A stretch of 38,638 bases of DNA from DASYRM01 sp036004405 (lineage in GTDB: Bacteria; Acidobacteriota; Vicinamibacteria; Vicinamibacterales; UBA2999). A program made the translations under genes and the position numbers. The stretch is from positions 1-38,638 of the forward strand of contig DASYRM010000212.1 in assembly GCA_036004405.1 (NCBI GenBank), in the 5' to 3' direction. The notes under the pieces were generated by a model. That model was not told the origin of the DNA. It made no database searches and worked only from the letters and a program-made list of their open reading frames with translations. Below, one piece after another: positions 1 to 8,238 of the stretch (positions within the stretch are counted from its first letter, which is position 1; each line of letters begins with the position of its first letter).

Positions 1-251
1 GCGATGAACCCGTCGCCTTTGAGCGCCGGGCCGCGCTCGGACCCTATGAGCTCGTTGTTGTGGCAGCGCCCGCAGCTGCCTTCAAACGCTGGTCTGCCGC
101 GCGCGGCCTGCGCGTCGGTGTAGACACCGTCCCAGATCTTGCGCCCTTCCTGCGCGCGCACGGCGCCATCGAACGACCCGGTGATCGCAAGAGCCCACAG
201 GCCAGCGCCGGCGACCAGGGCTCGCGCGATGGGCAACGGGTGTCGCGTCAT
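1..251 (-). CDS. c-type cytochrome, C-terminus off the window
   Basis: Small exported monohaem cytochrome c, cut by the left edge. The ATG at 251 overlaps the TGA of the upstream gene (ATGA), which fixes this start and implies translational coupling. Residues 1-33 look like a signal peptide (MTRHPLPIARALVAG, then a hydrophobic run, ending near VRAQ). A haem-binding CGRCH sits at about residues 60-64, followed by NNELIGSERGPALKGDGF. The segment before the haem motif (GVYTDAQAARG) closely resembles the equivalent part of the upstream cytochrome (GVYTDAQADRG), so the two are probably tandem paralogues. It is the last visible gene of the DUF1592 operon. An electron-transfer role in the periplasm is inferred; the partner is unknown. 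The distal haem ligand lies outside the window. Confidence 0.85.
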   Translation of the reverse strand, partial: MTRHPLPIARALVAGAGLWALAITGSFDGAVRAQEGRKIWDGVYTDAQAARGRPAFEGSCGRCHNNELIGSERGPALKGDGFI

Positions 252-691
252 GGTTTCTCTTCGATGACCAGCGCGGCCAGCGCGTCACGCTCCGACGGGA
301 GCGGCTGGTCGCCGGCCGGCGCGCCGTTGGCGCGCAGCAGGTAGGCGATCATGTCCGCGGTCATCCGCGGCGTCATGCTGCCGCGATCGTCGGCCGGCAT
401 CGAGCGCATCAGCGAATCGAACAACGCCTGCACCGTCCGCCCCTTCCAATGCCGCGTGAACGTATCCTGCACGAGCGCCGGCACTTCTCGTGCACCGTCC
501 CCCTCGAGCGACAGGCCGTGGCAGTGCGAGCACGTGCGTCCGTACTCGCGCTCGCCGCGATCCGCCTGCGCGTCGGTATAGACGCCCGTCCAGGCCGACT
601 TCGTCGCCGCCGAACTCTGAGCCGCAACCGATGTCCCGATGACCACCGCCCCCGCGACCACGATCATGAGCCCCACACAACGTATGCGCAT
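248..691 (-). CDS. c-type cytochrome (monohaem, exported)
   Basis: A 147-residue cytochrome c. Residues 1-24 form a signal peptide (MRIRCVGLMIVVAGAVVIG, cleavage near VAAQ). The haem attachment motif is CSHCH at about 54-58, in GRTCSHCHGLSLEGDGA. Several methionines in the second half (SLMRSMPADD, MTPRMTADMIAYLL) could give the axial ligand. The C-terminal helix MIAYLLRANGAPAG is typical of small class I cytochromes. It starts 3 bp after the ankyrin gene stop and overlaps the next cytochrome by ATGA, so all belong to one transcript. Electron transfer linked to the DUF1592/DUF1552 proteins is inferred from context only. Confidence 0.88.
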   Translation of the reverse strand: MRIRCVGLMIVVAGAVVIGTSVAAQSSAATKSAWTGVYTDAQADRGEREYGRTCSHCHGLSLEGDGAREVPALVQDTFTRHWKGRTVQALFDSLMRSMPADDRGSMTPRMTADMIAYLLRANGAPAGDQPLPSERDALAALVIEEKP

Positions 692-694
692 CGT

Positions 695-2179
695 TTAGAG
701 TGTCTTCGCCATCAATTGGCGCAGCAGCAACGCCGTGCTCTCGTGCGCGCCGCCGGAGTTGTTCCGCGTCGCCACGCCCGCGCCGACGCCGAGCGCCACG
801 TCGAGCGCCGTCCGCCCCTGCTTGTCGGTGCGATTCAGCTTCGCACCGCTCTCCGCCAGGAACTTCACCACTTCGTCGAGCCCGCGGCCGGCCGCGATGT
901 GCAGCGCGGTCTGCCCGGTGGTGTTGAACGCATTCACGTCCACGCCGTGCTCGAGGCACAGCTTGAGCGCATCGATCGTGGTCTGCCGCGTCACCGCCGG
1001 TCCCGTCGCGGGACCCAGGTTGAACACCTGCCCCGCCGCCACGAGCATCGCGGCGTTGGTGCGGTCCTTCTTGGTCATCGTGGGATCCGCGCCGAGCGCC
1101 AGCAGCGTGCGCATCATCGAGAGATCCACCGCCTTGGCGGCGCGCAGGAACGGCGTGGTGCCTTCGCCGAGGCTCGCGTCGCCCGATCCGTGATAGCGCC
1201 CGAGCATCGGCCGCTGCAGCCGCGCGTTCGGATTGGCGCCGCGCGCCACCAGCTGTTTCGCCAGCGCCTCGGCGTCGAGCGCGTCGACGAGCTTGGGCGC
1301 CGGCCGGCCCTGCATCGGCGCCAGCGTGTGCATGTCCACGAGCGCGTAGAGCGCGGTGGTGCCGGTGGAATCCGGGATGTTCGGGTCGGCGCCCTTCTCC
1401 AGGATCGCCGCCGCCACGTCGAAGTGCGCGTTGATGATCGCGACGACGAGCGCGGAGGTCCCGTCTGGATCGACGAGGTTGAGGTCGAGCCCCGGCGCGG
1501 CGAGCAGCGCCTTGGCCGCGGCCAGCGAGCCCTGCCTGGCGGCGTGCATCAGCGGCGTCCAGCCGCCGCGCGGAAGCGCGGTGCTCACCATGCCCGACGT
1601 CGTCCACTTGAACTCGGGGAACTGCAGCACCTTCGACTTCAGGTTCACGTCGGCGCCCAGCTCGACGAGCGCCCGCACTGCCTCGGCGTGGTTTTCGGCG
1701 GCCGCCCACGTGAGCGCCGACTCGCCCATCCAGTTCTCGTGCGCGTTCACGTCGGCGCCGCGCGCCGCCAGCACCTTGATGGCGTCGGCCTTGCCGGTGC
1801 GCGCCGCCGTCATCAGCACGGTCTGCCCTTCGGGCATCGTGGCCCTGGCGTCGGCGCCGGCCCCAAGCAGCAGGTCGAGCATCGGCGCGCTGCCGTTTTC
1901 CGCCGCCAGGGTCAGCGGCGTGATGCCGTAGCGGGTCGCCGCCTTCACGTTGGCGCCGGCGCGCACGAGGGCGCGCGCCGCGGCCAGGTCGTTGTTGCGC
2001 GCCGCCCAGTGCAGTGCGGTCATCCCGTCGGCTTCCGCGGCGTTGACGTCGGCCCGCTTCTGCAGCGCCGCGCGCAGACCGGCCTGGTCGCCGGCCTTGA
2101 CAGCATCGATGACCGGCGTTGCCGCCATGGCGGGCAGCGCCGTCACGGCCACCAACACGAGGACCCAGAGCTTCCGCAT
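695..2179 (-). CDS. exported ankyrin-repeat protein
   Basis: A 494-residue protein with a signal peptide (MRKLWVLVLVAVTALPAMAA) followed by ankyrin repeats over nearly all its length. Repeats are recognised by G-x-TxLxxAA plus LLxxGAD, for example DGMTALHWAARNND, YGITPLTLAAENGS, GQTVLMTAARTGK, ESALTWAAAENHA, TGQTALHIAAGRG and GRTALDVALGVGAG. I count at least eight, with two longer inter-repeat insertions in the middle. Ankyrin repeats bind proteins and show no catalytic residues here, so a periplasmic scaffold role is likely. It sits 18 bp after the DUF1552 gene and 3 bp before a cytochrome, which suggests it organises the cytochrome proteins of this operon. The partner cannot be read from the sequence. 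Confidence 0.9.
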   Translation of the reverse strand: MRKLWVLVLVAVTALPAMAATPVIDAVKAGDQAGLRAALQKRADVNAAEADGMTALHWAARNNDLAAARALVRAGANVKAATRYGITPLTLAAENGSAPMLDLLLGAGADARATMPEGQTVLMTAARTGKADAIKVLAARGADVNAHENWMGESALTWAAAENHAEAVRALVELGADVNLKSKVLQFPEFKWTTSGMVSTALPRGGWTPLMHAARQGSLAAAKALLAAPGLDLNLVDPDGTSALVVAIINAHFDVAAAILEKGADPNIPDSTGTTALYALVDMHTLAPMQGRPAPKLVDALDAEALAKQLVARGANPNARLQRPMLGRYHGSGDASLGEGTTPFLRAAKAVDLSMMRTLLALGADPTMTKKDRTNAAMLVAAGQVFNLGPATGPAVTRQTTIDALKLCLEHGVDVNAFNTTGQTALHIAAGRGLDEVVKFLAESGAKLNRTDKQGRTALDVALGVGAGVATRNNSGGAHESTALLLRQLMAKTL

Positions 2180-2197
2180 GTCCAGTCTCCGACTCCG

Positions 2198-3508
2198 TCA
2201 GACCTCGAGACGCTTGGTGCTGATCCCGAAGGTCGTCTGCGTGGACCCGAACTTGTTCGCCAGATCGAGCAGGAAGTTCGCCATCGGCGTTTCCTTCGGC
2301 GCGGCCACGTGCTGGTGCCCCTTGAGCAGCCCCGCGCCCTTGCCCACCAGCAAGGTCGGGATGTTGATGCGGCTGTGCGTGTCGCTTTCGCTCATGCCGC
2401 TGCCGTAGAGGATGAGCGAGTGATCGAGGAGCGAGCCGTCGCCGTCGGGCGTGGAGGCGAGCTTGTCGACGAACCTGGCGAACAGCGCCATGTGGTGCGT
2501 GTTCACCTTCACCAGGTTGGCCAGCTTCTCCGGGTTGTTGCCGTGATGCGACATCGCGTGGTGCGGCTCGGTGACGCCGATCTTGGGATAGACCCGCTGG
2601 CTGGCGTCGCGCGACTTCATGTAAGTGACGACGCGCGTCAGGTCGGCCTCGTAGGCCAGCGCCATCAGGTCGTACATCAGCGCCGCGTGGTCTTCGAAGT
2701 CTTCGGGGATGCCGACCGGGGCGTCGGGCACCTCGACGTTGGTGGCCGACTGCTGCTCGGCCTTCTGGATCCGCTGCTCGATCTCGCGGACGTTCTCGGT
2801 GTAGTCGTTGAGGCGGTTGGCATCCGGGCCGTTGAGCCCACGCTTCAACGCGCCGAGCTCGTCGAGCAGCGAGTCCAGGACGCTGCGGTCGGTGGCCATC
2901 CGCGCCTTGCGCTGCGCCGCCGTGCCGGGACGTCCGAACATGCGCTCGAAGACGCTGCGCGGGTTGATCTCCATCGGCATCGGCGTGGTGGCGTTCTTTC
3001 ACGAGATGGTGTTCATGTAGGCGCAGCTGTAGGACGGGTCGCAGCCGCCGATCCAGCCGGTGAAGTCCTCGGTGGCGAGTTCGAGCGAGCGCATCGGCGT
3101 GTCCTGGCCGATCTGGTCGGCAATGACCTGATCGACCGTGACGCCGGCGTGGACGTTCTCGGCCAGCGTGCGCTTGGGGATGGCGCCGCTCAACCAGGCC
3201 GCGACCGTGGTGGCGTGCCCGTCGAGCGGGTCGCACAGCTGCGACACCACCGTCATGTGGCTCTGCCACTTTTCGAGCGGCTTCATGATCGGCGCCAGCT
3301 CGAAGCTGGCGCCGGTCTGCGCCGGCTCCCAGAAGCCCGGGCGCTCGCCAAGCGGCACGAACACGGCGCCGAAGCGACGCACCGGCGTCCCGGCCGCTCT
3401 GGCCCCGAACACCGGCACCATCGCCTCGAGCACCGGCAGCGCCAGCGCGGCGCCGGCTCCCCGAAGGATCGTGCGGCGTGACAGCGCCTTATTCGTGATG
3501 ACCATCAC
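2198..3508 (-). pseudogene. DUF1552 family Tat-exported protein, interrupted by an in-frame TGA
   Basis: Both halves of one DUF1552 protein are present in the same frame: 3508-2999 (169 codons, then TGA) and 2998-2198. The N-terminus carries a Tat-like signal (SRRTILRGAGAALALPVLEA). The break follows SCAYMNTIS: the next codon is TGA, then KNATTPMPMEINPRSVFERM continues without any shift. In DUF1552 proteins as I know them this position is tryptophan (NTISW), so one TGG-to-TGA change explains it. The downstream half keeps family signatures such as HHAMSHHGNNPEKLANLVKVN and LILYGSGMSESDTHSRINIPTLLVG. An internal ATG at 2980 could start a separate C-terminal fragment. The gene lies 18 bp after the DUF1592 gene, the usual partner. 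A sequencing error remains possible. The family's molecular function is not established. Confidence 0.85.
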
Positions 3509-3526
3509 GGGCTCCTTTGTGAGACG

Positions 3527-5980
3527 TCAATGATCTTCTCCGGCGGATGCGCGCCGCATCAGGAAGGCCGGACTCGTAACAATGCCGTCGATCAGCGACA
3601 CGAACCGGTAGTTCTGCGACGCCGTCTCGCGCACGATAGCGCGAACCGTAGGCATATCGGCAGCAGCAATGCCGCGGCCAAGCCCATAGGTCATCAGCTT
3701 TTCGACCACGGTGCCGACGAAGACTTCGGGGTCTTTCAGCAGCGCCTTGCGCAGCGACACCACGCCGTCCACGGTGGTGCCGTCGAGCAGCACACCGGAC
3801 GAATCGATGGCCGTCCCGTGCGTGCCGCCCTCGACCGTGCGCCACGCGCCGACCGCGTCGAAGTTCTCGAGCGCCAGGCCGATCGGGTCCATGATCTTGT
3901 GGCAGTTGGCGCACACCGGGTTGCGGCGGTGCGCCTCCATCCGCTCGCGCATCGTCAGCACGCGGCCGGCCTGCTGGCCGTTCTCGTCGAGCGGCGGCAC
4001 GTTGGCCGGCATGGGTGGCGGCGGCGCGCCGAGCAGGTTGTCGAGCACCCACTTGCCGCGCACGACCGGCGACGTCCGATCGGTGTGCGAGGTCACCATC
4101 AGCACCGCGCCCTTGCCCAGAATGCCGCGCCGCGCGTCGTCGGCGAGCGTCACGCGGCGGAAGTGGCTGCCGTAGACCTCGGGAATGCCGTAGTGGCGGG
4201 CCAGCCGCTCGTTGACGAAGGTGTAGTCCGCCGTCATCAGGTCGAGCGCGCTGCGGTTCTCGCGCAGCACGCTGGCAAAGAACAGCTCCGCCTCGGTGGC
4301 AAACGCCCGCCGCAGGTTGTCGTCGAAGTCCACGAACTCGGTGGACAGCGGCACCATGTTCTTCAGATTGCGGATGTAGAGCCACTGGCCGACGAAGTTC
4401 GACACCATGGCTTCGGACTTCGAATCGGCGAGCATGCGCCGCGCCTGCTGCCGCAGGATAACCGGATTCTTGAGCCGCCCCTGCTCCGCCACCTTCAACA
4501 GCTCGTCGTCGGGCAGGCTGCTCCACAAAAAGAACGAGAGCCGCGAGGCCACGTCGAGGTCGGCCAGCGGATACACGGAGCCGGGCGCCGCGTTGGCCGG
4601 ATCGCGCTCGATGCGCAGCGCGAACTTGGCGCTGGCCAGCATGCGCTGGAGCGCCAGCTGCACCCCGCGCTCGAAGTTCCCGCCGCGCTTCCCCTCGGCG
4701 TAGAACGCCATCAAGCGCGTGATGTCTTCGGGTGTCGCCTGGCCGCGATACGCCGTGCGCGCCAGGCGCGTCACGATGCTCCGGGCGCAGGACTCTTCGT
4801 CGGCGGCCGTCGCCGGGCGGCAGGAAAAGATCCGGCGCCGGCTCGGCGTGTCGCCGGGCCCCGTCGGGTTGTATGGACCGGTCACCGAGAAGACGTCGAC
4901 GTGCGGATAGCCCGTCGGGTCGAAGGTGTCGTGCGAGCTGCGGATGAACGGCTGCAGCCGCCAGCTGTTCTGCGCCGCGGGCTTCTCGATGAAGGCGACG
5001 CCGACCGTGTGCGGGCCGGCGGTGAGCGTGACGCGCACGCGGGAACGATTCTCGACGTCGTCGCCGGCCAGCGTGGGATTGCGCAGCGACGCCTTGAAAT
5101 CCTCGTCGCCGCCAAACGTGGCCAGGTGCACGCGCGCGCCGTCCACCGTGATCTCGAGCTGATGCGGATACTCCAGCCCGCGCATCGCGCCCAGGTTGGT
5201 GCGGAAGAGGCGAGGCTGGATCACGTACTCGCCGTCGAGCGGCAGCGTGGTGCGCGCCAGCATCCCGCCAACGGTGCCGATCGGCAGCCCCTCGACGTGG
5301 CGATCCTGTGAGGCGTCCTGGCGCACGCGGAAGGTCTCGCTGGCCTCGCCGATTTCAGGGTCGCCGACTGCGAGCGCGCTCACCTTGCCCGCCGCCGAGA
5401 TGTAGCGCTCGAGCAGCAGCGGCGACACGCCGAGCACGTCGGCCACGTTGTCGAACCCGTAGGCGGAGTCGTCGGCCGGCAGCAGCGCGGCCGAATCAAC
5501 CTCGAGGGCGAGCAGGTCGCGCACGGCATTGCCGTACTCGGTGCGGTTGAGACGATGGACGAGCGCGCGCCCCGGGTCGGGGTGCGCCTTGGCGTGCGCG
5601 TCGAGCGCCGTGGTCAACGACGCCACGAGCGCGCTGCGCGTCTGCGCGTCAGGCGCCGGCGCGCCCTGCGGCGGCATCATGCCGACGTGCACCTTGCGCA
5701 CCACCTTCTCCCACACGTCGGGCGCCGAGCCCACGTTGGCGAGGTCGGCGATTTCGAGCGACAGGCCCGCGGTCTTCGCCTTGTCGTTGTGGCAGGAGAC
5801 GCAGTAGCGATCGATCGTGGCGCGATGCGAGGCAGGCGGCGCGACGGGAGCGCTGGACGCGCGGGGGCTCTGCACTTGGGCCTCCACCCACGTCCAGCCA
5901 CCAATGGCGATGACAGCCGCCACGGTCAGGCGACAGAGCCTGCTGCGATCCCGCACGTGCGTGAGGATCGGACCCCACAC
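3527..5980 (-). CDS. DUF1592 domain protein with PSCyt1-type cytochrome c (DUF1587/1592/1588/1585)
   Basis: An 817-residue exported multidomain cytochrome of the kind common in Planctomycetes and Acidobacteriota. Visible order: signal anchor (about 15-35, LTVAAVIAIGGWTWVEA); N-terminal haem site CVSCH at 60-64 with the family context CHNDKAKTAGLSLE; DUF1587 (HRLNRTEYGNAVRDLLALEV, YGFDNVADVLGVSPLLLERY); a jelly-roll-like middle region; DUF1595/1592 (SFFLWSSLPDDELLKVAEQG, NFVGQWLYIRNL); DUF1588 (ILGKGAVLMVTSHTDRTSPV, VLDNLLGAPPPPMPANVPPL); a second haem-like CANCH at 690-694 (CHKIMDPIGLALENFDAVG); and DUF1585 at the end. The start is GTG at 5980; an in-frame GTG at 5956 would give a more compact signal sequence. 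It is the first gene of the operon. A periplasmic redox role is inferred; the substrate is unknown. Confidence 0.92.
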   Translation of the reverse strand: MWGPILTHVRDRSRLCRLTVAAVIAIGGWTWVEAQVQSPRASSAPVAPPASHRATIDRYCVSCHNDKAKTAGLSLEIADLANVGSAPDVWEKVVRKVHVGMMPPQGAPAPDAQTRSALVASLTTALDAHAKAHPDPGRALVHRLNRTEYGNAVRDLLALEVDSAALLPADDSAYGFDNVADVLGVSPLLLERYISAAGKVSALAVGDPEIGEASETFRVRQDASQDRHVEGLPIGTVGGMLARTTLPLDGEYVIQPRLFRTNLGAMRGLEYPHQLEITVDGARVHLATFGGDEDFKASLRNPTLAGDDVENRSRVRVTLTAGPHTVGVAFIEKPAAQNSWRLQPFIRSSHDTFDPTGYPHVDVFSVTGPYNPTGPGDTPSRRRIFSCRPATAADEESCARSIVTRLARTAYRGQATPEDITRLMAFYAEGKRGGNFERGVQLALQRMLASAKFALRIERDPANAAPGSVYPLADLDVASRLSFFLWSSLPDDELLKVAEQGRLKNPVILRQQARRMLADSKSEAMVSNFVGQWLYIRNLKNMVPLSTEFVDFDDNLRRAFATEAELFFASVLRENRSALDLMTADYTFVNERLARHYGIPEVYGSHFRRVTLADDARRGILGKGAVLMVTSHTDRTSPVVRGKWVLDNLLGAPPPPMPANVPPLDENGQQAGRVLTMRERMEAHRRNPVCANCHKIMDPIGLALENFDAVGAWRTVEGGTHGTAIDSSGVLLDGTTVDGVVSLRKALLKDPEVFVGTVVEKLMTYGLGRGIAAADMPTVRAIVRETASQNYRFVSLIDGIVTSPAFLMRRASAGEDH

Positions 5981-6017
5981 GCCATGTTGTCAATCACTGG
6001 GTCGGCGGACACCGACC

Positions 6018-6050
6018 GTACGTAGAGGCGGACCTGCAGGTCCGCCTGCC
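6018..6050. repeat. dispersed palindromic element, copy 1
   Basis: Core GGCGGACCTGCAGGTCCGCC at 6027-6046 is a perfect 20-bp palindrome with the family flank CGTACGTAGA on its left. It lies between the 3' end of the hydrolase gene (6080, minus) and the 5' end of the DUF1592 operon (5980, minus). The central TGCA differs from the TTCA loop of most other copies. Confidence 0.85.
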
Positions 6051-6079
6051 TTGCGCCCTGCGCAAAACGTCTCGTGGGA

Positions 6080-7087
6080 CTACTTCAGGGTGCCCAGAAA
6101 CGCCCGTGTCTCACGCAGGGTCTCGTGCTCATTGGAGAGAAACACGTAGTGCGACGCCCGTAGCCTGACCACCCGGACCGTGGGCGCCGCCGCCCCGAGT
6201 GCGTTCGCCTGTTTCTGCGTCGACGCATCGATGGCCGCGAAATAGGTTCGGGCTGCCTGCCGCACCCGGGGATCCGCGCTCCGGCCAATCCACCTCTCCG
6301 GAACATGGGGGTTCGCGAACACGACCAGCGCGGGCACCGGAATCCGTGTGAACGGCGCCGAGGTCGCCATGAGTGCGGCAAACAGCTGCGAGCCTGGCGC
6401 CTCGCGCGGCTGTTCCGGCCGGCCAGCGCCATCCGCGTCCCAGATCTGGCGGAACTCCGCTTCCGGAATCCGGAATCCATACACACCGGCATCCCACCGC
6501 TGTAGCGATCTGAAGCTGGCCCGATGGGAGGCGCCCGGACGCGGAAACGGAGGTCCGCTGATCTGAAACTCGTTCATGCGTGGCCCGTCGCGAACGGTGA
6601 AGGCGTACGGATATCCGGCTTCGAGGTAGACGAGCCCGGCGATCCGGTCCGGCCGCGCCGCGGCCACCGCACTCAACTCGGCACCGGCGATGGAGTGACC
6701 GGCCAATACCGGCCTCTCGAGTTTCAGTGACGCCATCACGGCCAGCACGTCGTCCCGAAGGCGATCGACGGGATTCTCCGCGGCTGAAAACCCCGAGGCG
6801 CCGAACCCGCGTCGCGTGATGCCGTACACGTGGTACCTGGTCGCGAGCTTCGGTGCGAACTCGTCGAACACATGCGCGGTGTTTCCACCCCCGGCCAGGA
6901 GCACAACCGGCCGGCCGTTGCCGCCCCAATCCAGCACTTCCAGCCGAACCCCGTCTTCGACCGCGACAAACCTCACGGCGTGCGGCGACGGGTCGCGCCA
7001 CGGCGGGGGCGGCTGCGTCCACGCCGGCGTGACTGCCAACAACCCGACGACGGCAACGAGGACGGGAGGTTCCCGCCGGGGCTTCAT
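6080..7087 (-). CDS. alpha/beta hydrolase, exported
   Basis: A 335-residue alpha/beta-hydrolase-fold protein. The open frame extends far upstream, but the ATG at 7087 is chosen because it gives a signal peptide (MKPRREPPVLVAVVGLLAVT, end near PAWTQ) and stops the gene before the divergent one at 7151. Landmarks: oxyanion strand PVVLLAGGGNTAHVFDEFAP; YGITRRGFGASG; nucleophile elbow GHSIAG with Ser at 132 (a GxSxA variant of GxSxG); acid region ALVVFANPHVPERW; and C-terminal His in LRASHYVFLSNEHE. The fold and triad support an esterase, lipase or haloperoxidase-like hydrolase; the substrate is not predictable. It stands alone. Confidence 0.88.
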   Translation of the reverse strand: MKPRREPPVLVAVVGLLAVTPAWTQPPPPWRDPSPHAVRFVAVEDGVRLEVLDWGGNGRPVVLLAGGGNTAHVFDEFAPKLATRYHVYGITRRGFGASGFSAAENPVDRLRDDVLAVMASLKLERPVLAGHSIAGAELSAVAAARPDRIAGLVYLEAGYPYAFTVRDGPRMNEFQISGPPFPRPGASHRASFRSLQRWDAGVYGFRIPEAEFRQIWDADGAGRPEQPREAPGSQLFAALMATSAPFTRIPVPALVVFANPHVPERWIGRSADPRVRQAARTYFAAIDASTQKQANALGAAAPTVRVVRLRASHYVFLSNEHETLRETRAFLGTLK

Positions 7088-7150
7088 AGCGCTCGCCAGT
7101 ATTACGGCACCACGCGCCACTGGGTTCACGGTGGTAGTCTTCGCGTTGCC

Positions 7151-8161
7151 ATGATCTGGGCTGGACTGCTGCTGGCGTTCACCACGCTGACCCTCGCGCA
7201 ACCTGCCGCCGCGCTCGACGCCAACTACTGGCGCGGCGGCTGGCGCACGCCGCTCGGCAGCGAGCCGCACATCTACGAGTTCGTCATGCGCGGCGCCAAG
7301 GTCACCGGCGTGTACTGCCGCAACTGTTCCGACGCCACCACGATCGGCTTCATCGACGGCACGTGGAACGAGAAGACCGGGATCGATTTCACGATCACGT
7401 TCCCGAATCCGAACGGCACCATCAGGAGCGTCGAGCGGCAGCACGCGATGCTCACCGACGGGCGCTTGATCGTGACGCTGGCGGGCAAGGCGAACAGTCG
7501 CGCGCTGACGCTCATCAAGGATCCGCGCGGCGCCGACCCCGGTGGCGCACCGGCGTATCACCTGCCGCCCGGCACGCCGCCAGCGCTGCCCGCGCCGCGT
7601 CGAGGTGGCGGAGGCGGTGGAGGCGGCGGTGGTGGGGGCGGGGTCGGGGCGGCCGCACCCTACTGGCAGGCGGGACCGTTCAAGACCCTGCGTCCGGCGG
7701 ACGTAGCGGGTTCCTGGATCGCGTCCTTCGGCCTCGGCATGAACCGCCAGATCTTCACGTTCATGCGGGCCGGCGACCGGCTGCGCGGCGTTGTGTGCGG
7801 GCGTTGCGACAACCCCTACACGACGGGGCCGATCGAAAACGTCCATCTCGTGGGCGACACGCTGTACTTCGACATCGTGCACGAGGACTGGGGCGAATCC
7901 GACCCGCCCACGTTTGTTCGCAACATCGTGGCGCAGATCGTCCAGAACGAGATGCTCGCCGCCGTCCTCGGAAAGGACCTCGTCGTCGATCCCGCCCGTC
8001 CACCGGCACGGCCCGCCGGCCGCGGCTTCACGCTCCTCGGCCCGATCACGCTCGAGAGCACGCGAGGGAATACATCCGAAGGCATCGACGTGTGGGGCCC
8101 CGGCACCGGCGCGAGCGTCCAGCCACCGCCCGGGAGAACGCCCATTCAGAGGGCTCAATAG
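7151..8161 (+). CDS. exported protein with two CxxC repeat modules joined by a polyglycine linker
   Basis: A 336-residue protein I do not recognise. ATG 7151 is chosen because it gives a clear signal peptide (MIWAGLLLAFTTLTLAQPAA). Two homologous modules follow. Module 1, about residues 40-112, has HIYEFVMRGAKVTGVYCRNC; module 2, about 198-270, has QIFTFMRAGDRLRGVVCGRC. Each has one CxxC (CRNC 56-59, CGRC 216-219) followed by a short acidic/aromatic beta-rich stretch. They are joined by proline-rich sequence and a run of 13 glycines (152-164). The CxxC pairs could be disulfides, a metal site or a redox centre; the sequence does not decide. It is divergent from the hydrolase, 63 bp away. No haem CH follows either CxxC, so it is not a c-type cytochrome. 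Confidence 0.85.
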   Translation: MIWAGLLLAFTTLTLAQPAAALDANYWRGGWRTPLGSEPHIYEFVMRGAKVTGVYCRNCSDATTIGFIDGTWNEKTGIDFTITFPNPNGTIRSVERQHAMLTDGRLIVTLAGKANSRALTLIKDPRGADPGGAPAYHLPPGTPPALPAPRRGGGGGGGGGGGGGVGAAAPYWQAGPFKTLRPADVAGSWIASFGLGMNRQIFTFMRAGDRLRGVVCGRCDNPYTTGPIENVHLVGDTLYFDIVHEDWGESDPPTFVRNIVAQIVQNEMLAAVLGKDLVVDPARPPARPAGRGFTLLGPITLESTRGNTSEGIDVWGPGTGASVQPPPGRTPIQRAQ

Positions 8162-8238
8162 CTTCAACGCATCTACCGCAACGACAGAGCCAGCATATCG
8201 ATTGCAAGTCCCCATGCCGGACTCTAAGCTTCAACGGC

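Noticed and set aside
2999..3001. Selenocysteine at the DUF1552 TGA
   Set aside because: The family has Trp, not Cys, at this place, and no redox role is suggested. I saw no SECIS-like hairpin directly after the codon.
285..3481. Two very long open frames, 285-3269 (minus) and 449-3481 (plus), about 1,000 codons each
   Set aside because: They run through the ankyrin, cytochrome and DUF1552 genes in other frames. Their translations are rich in Arg, Ala, Gly and His with no fold-like pattern, as expected for antisense frames in high-GC DNA.
7151..8161. Cytochrome c assignment of the CxxC protein
   Set aside because: Neither CRNC nor CGRC is followed by His, so covalent haem attachment is not expected.
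7088..8215. N-terminal extension of the alpha/beta hydrolase frame up to 8215
   Set aside because: It is antisense to the CxxC protein gene and shows no hydrolase sequence before the signal peptide at 7087.
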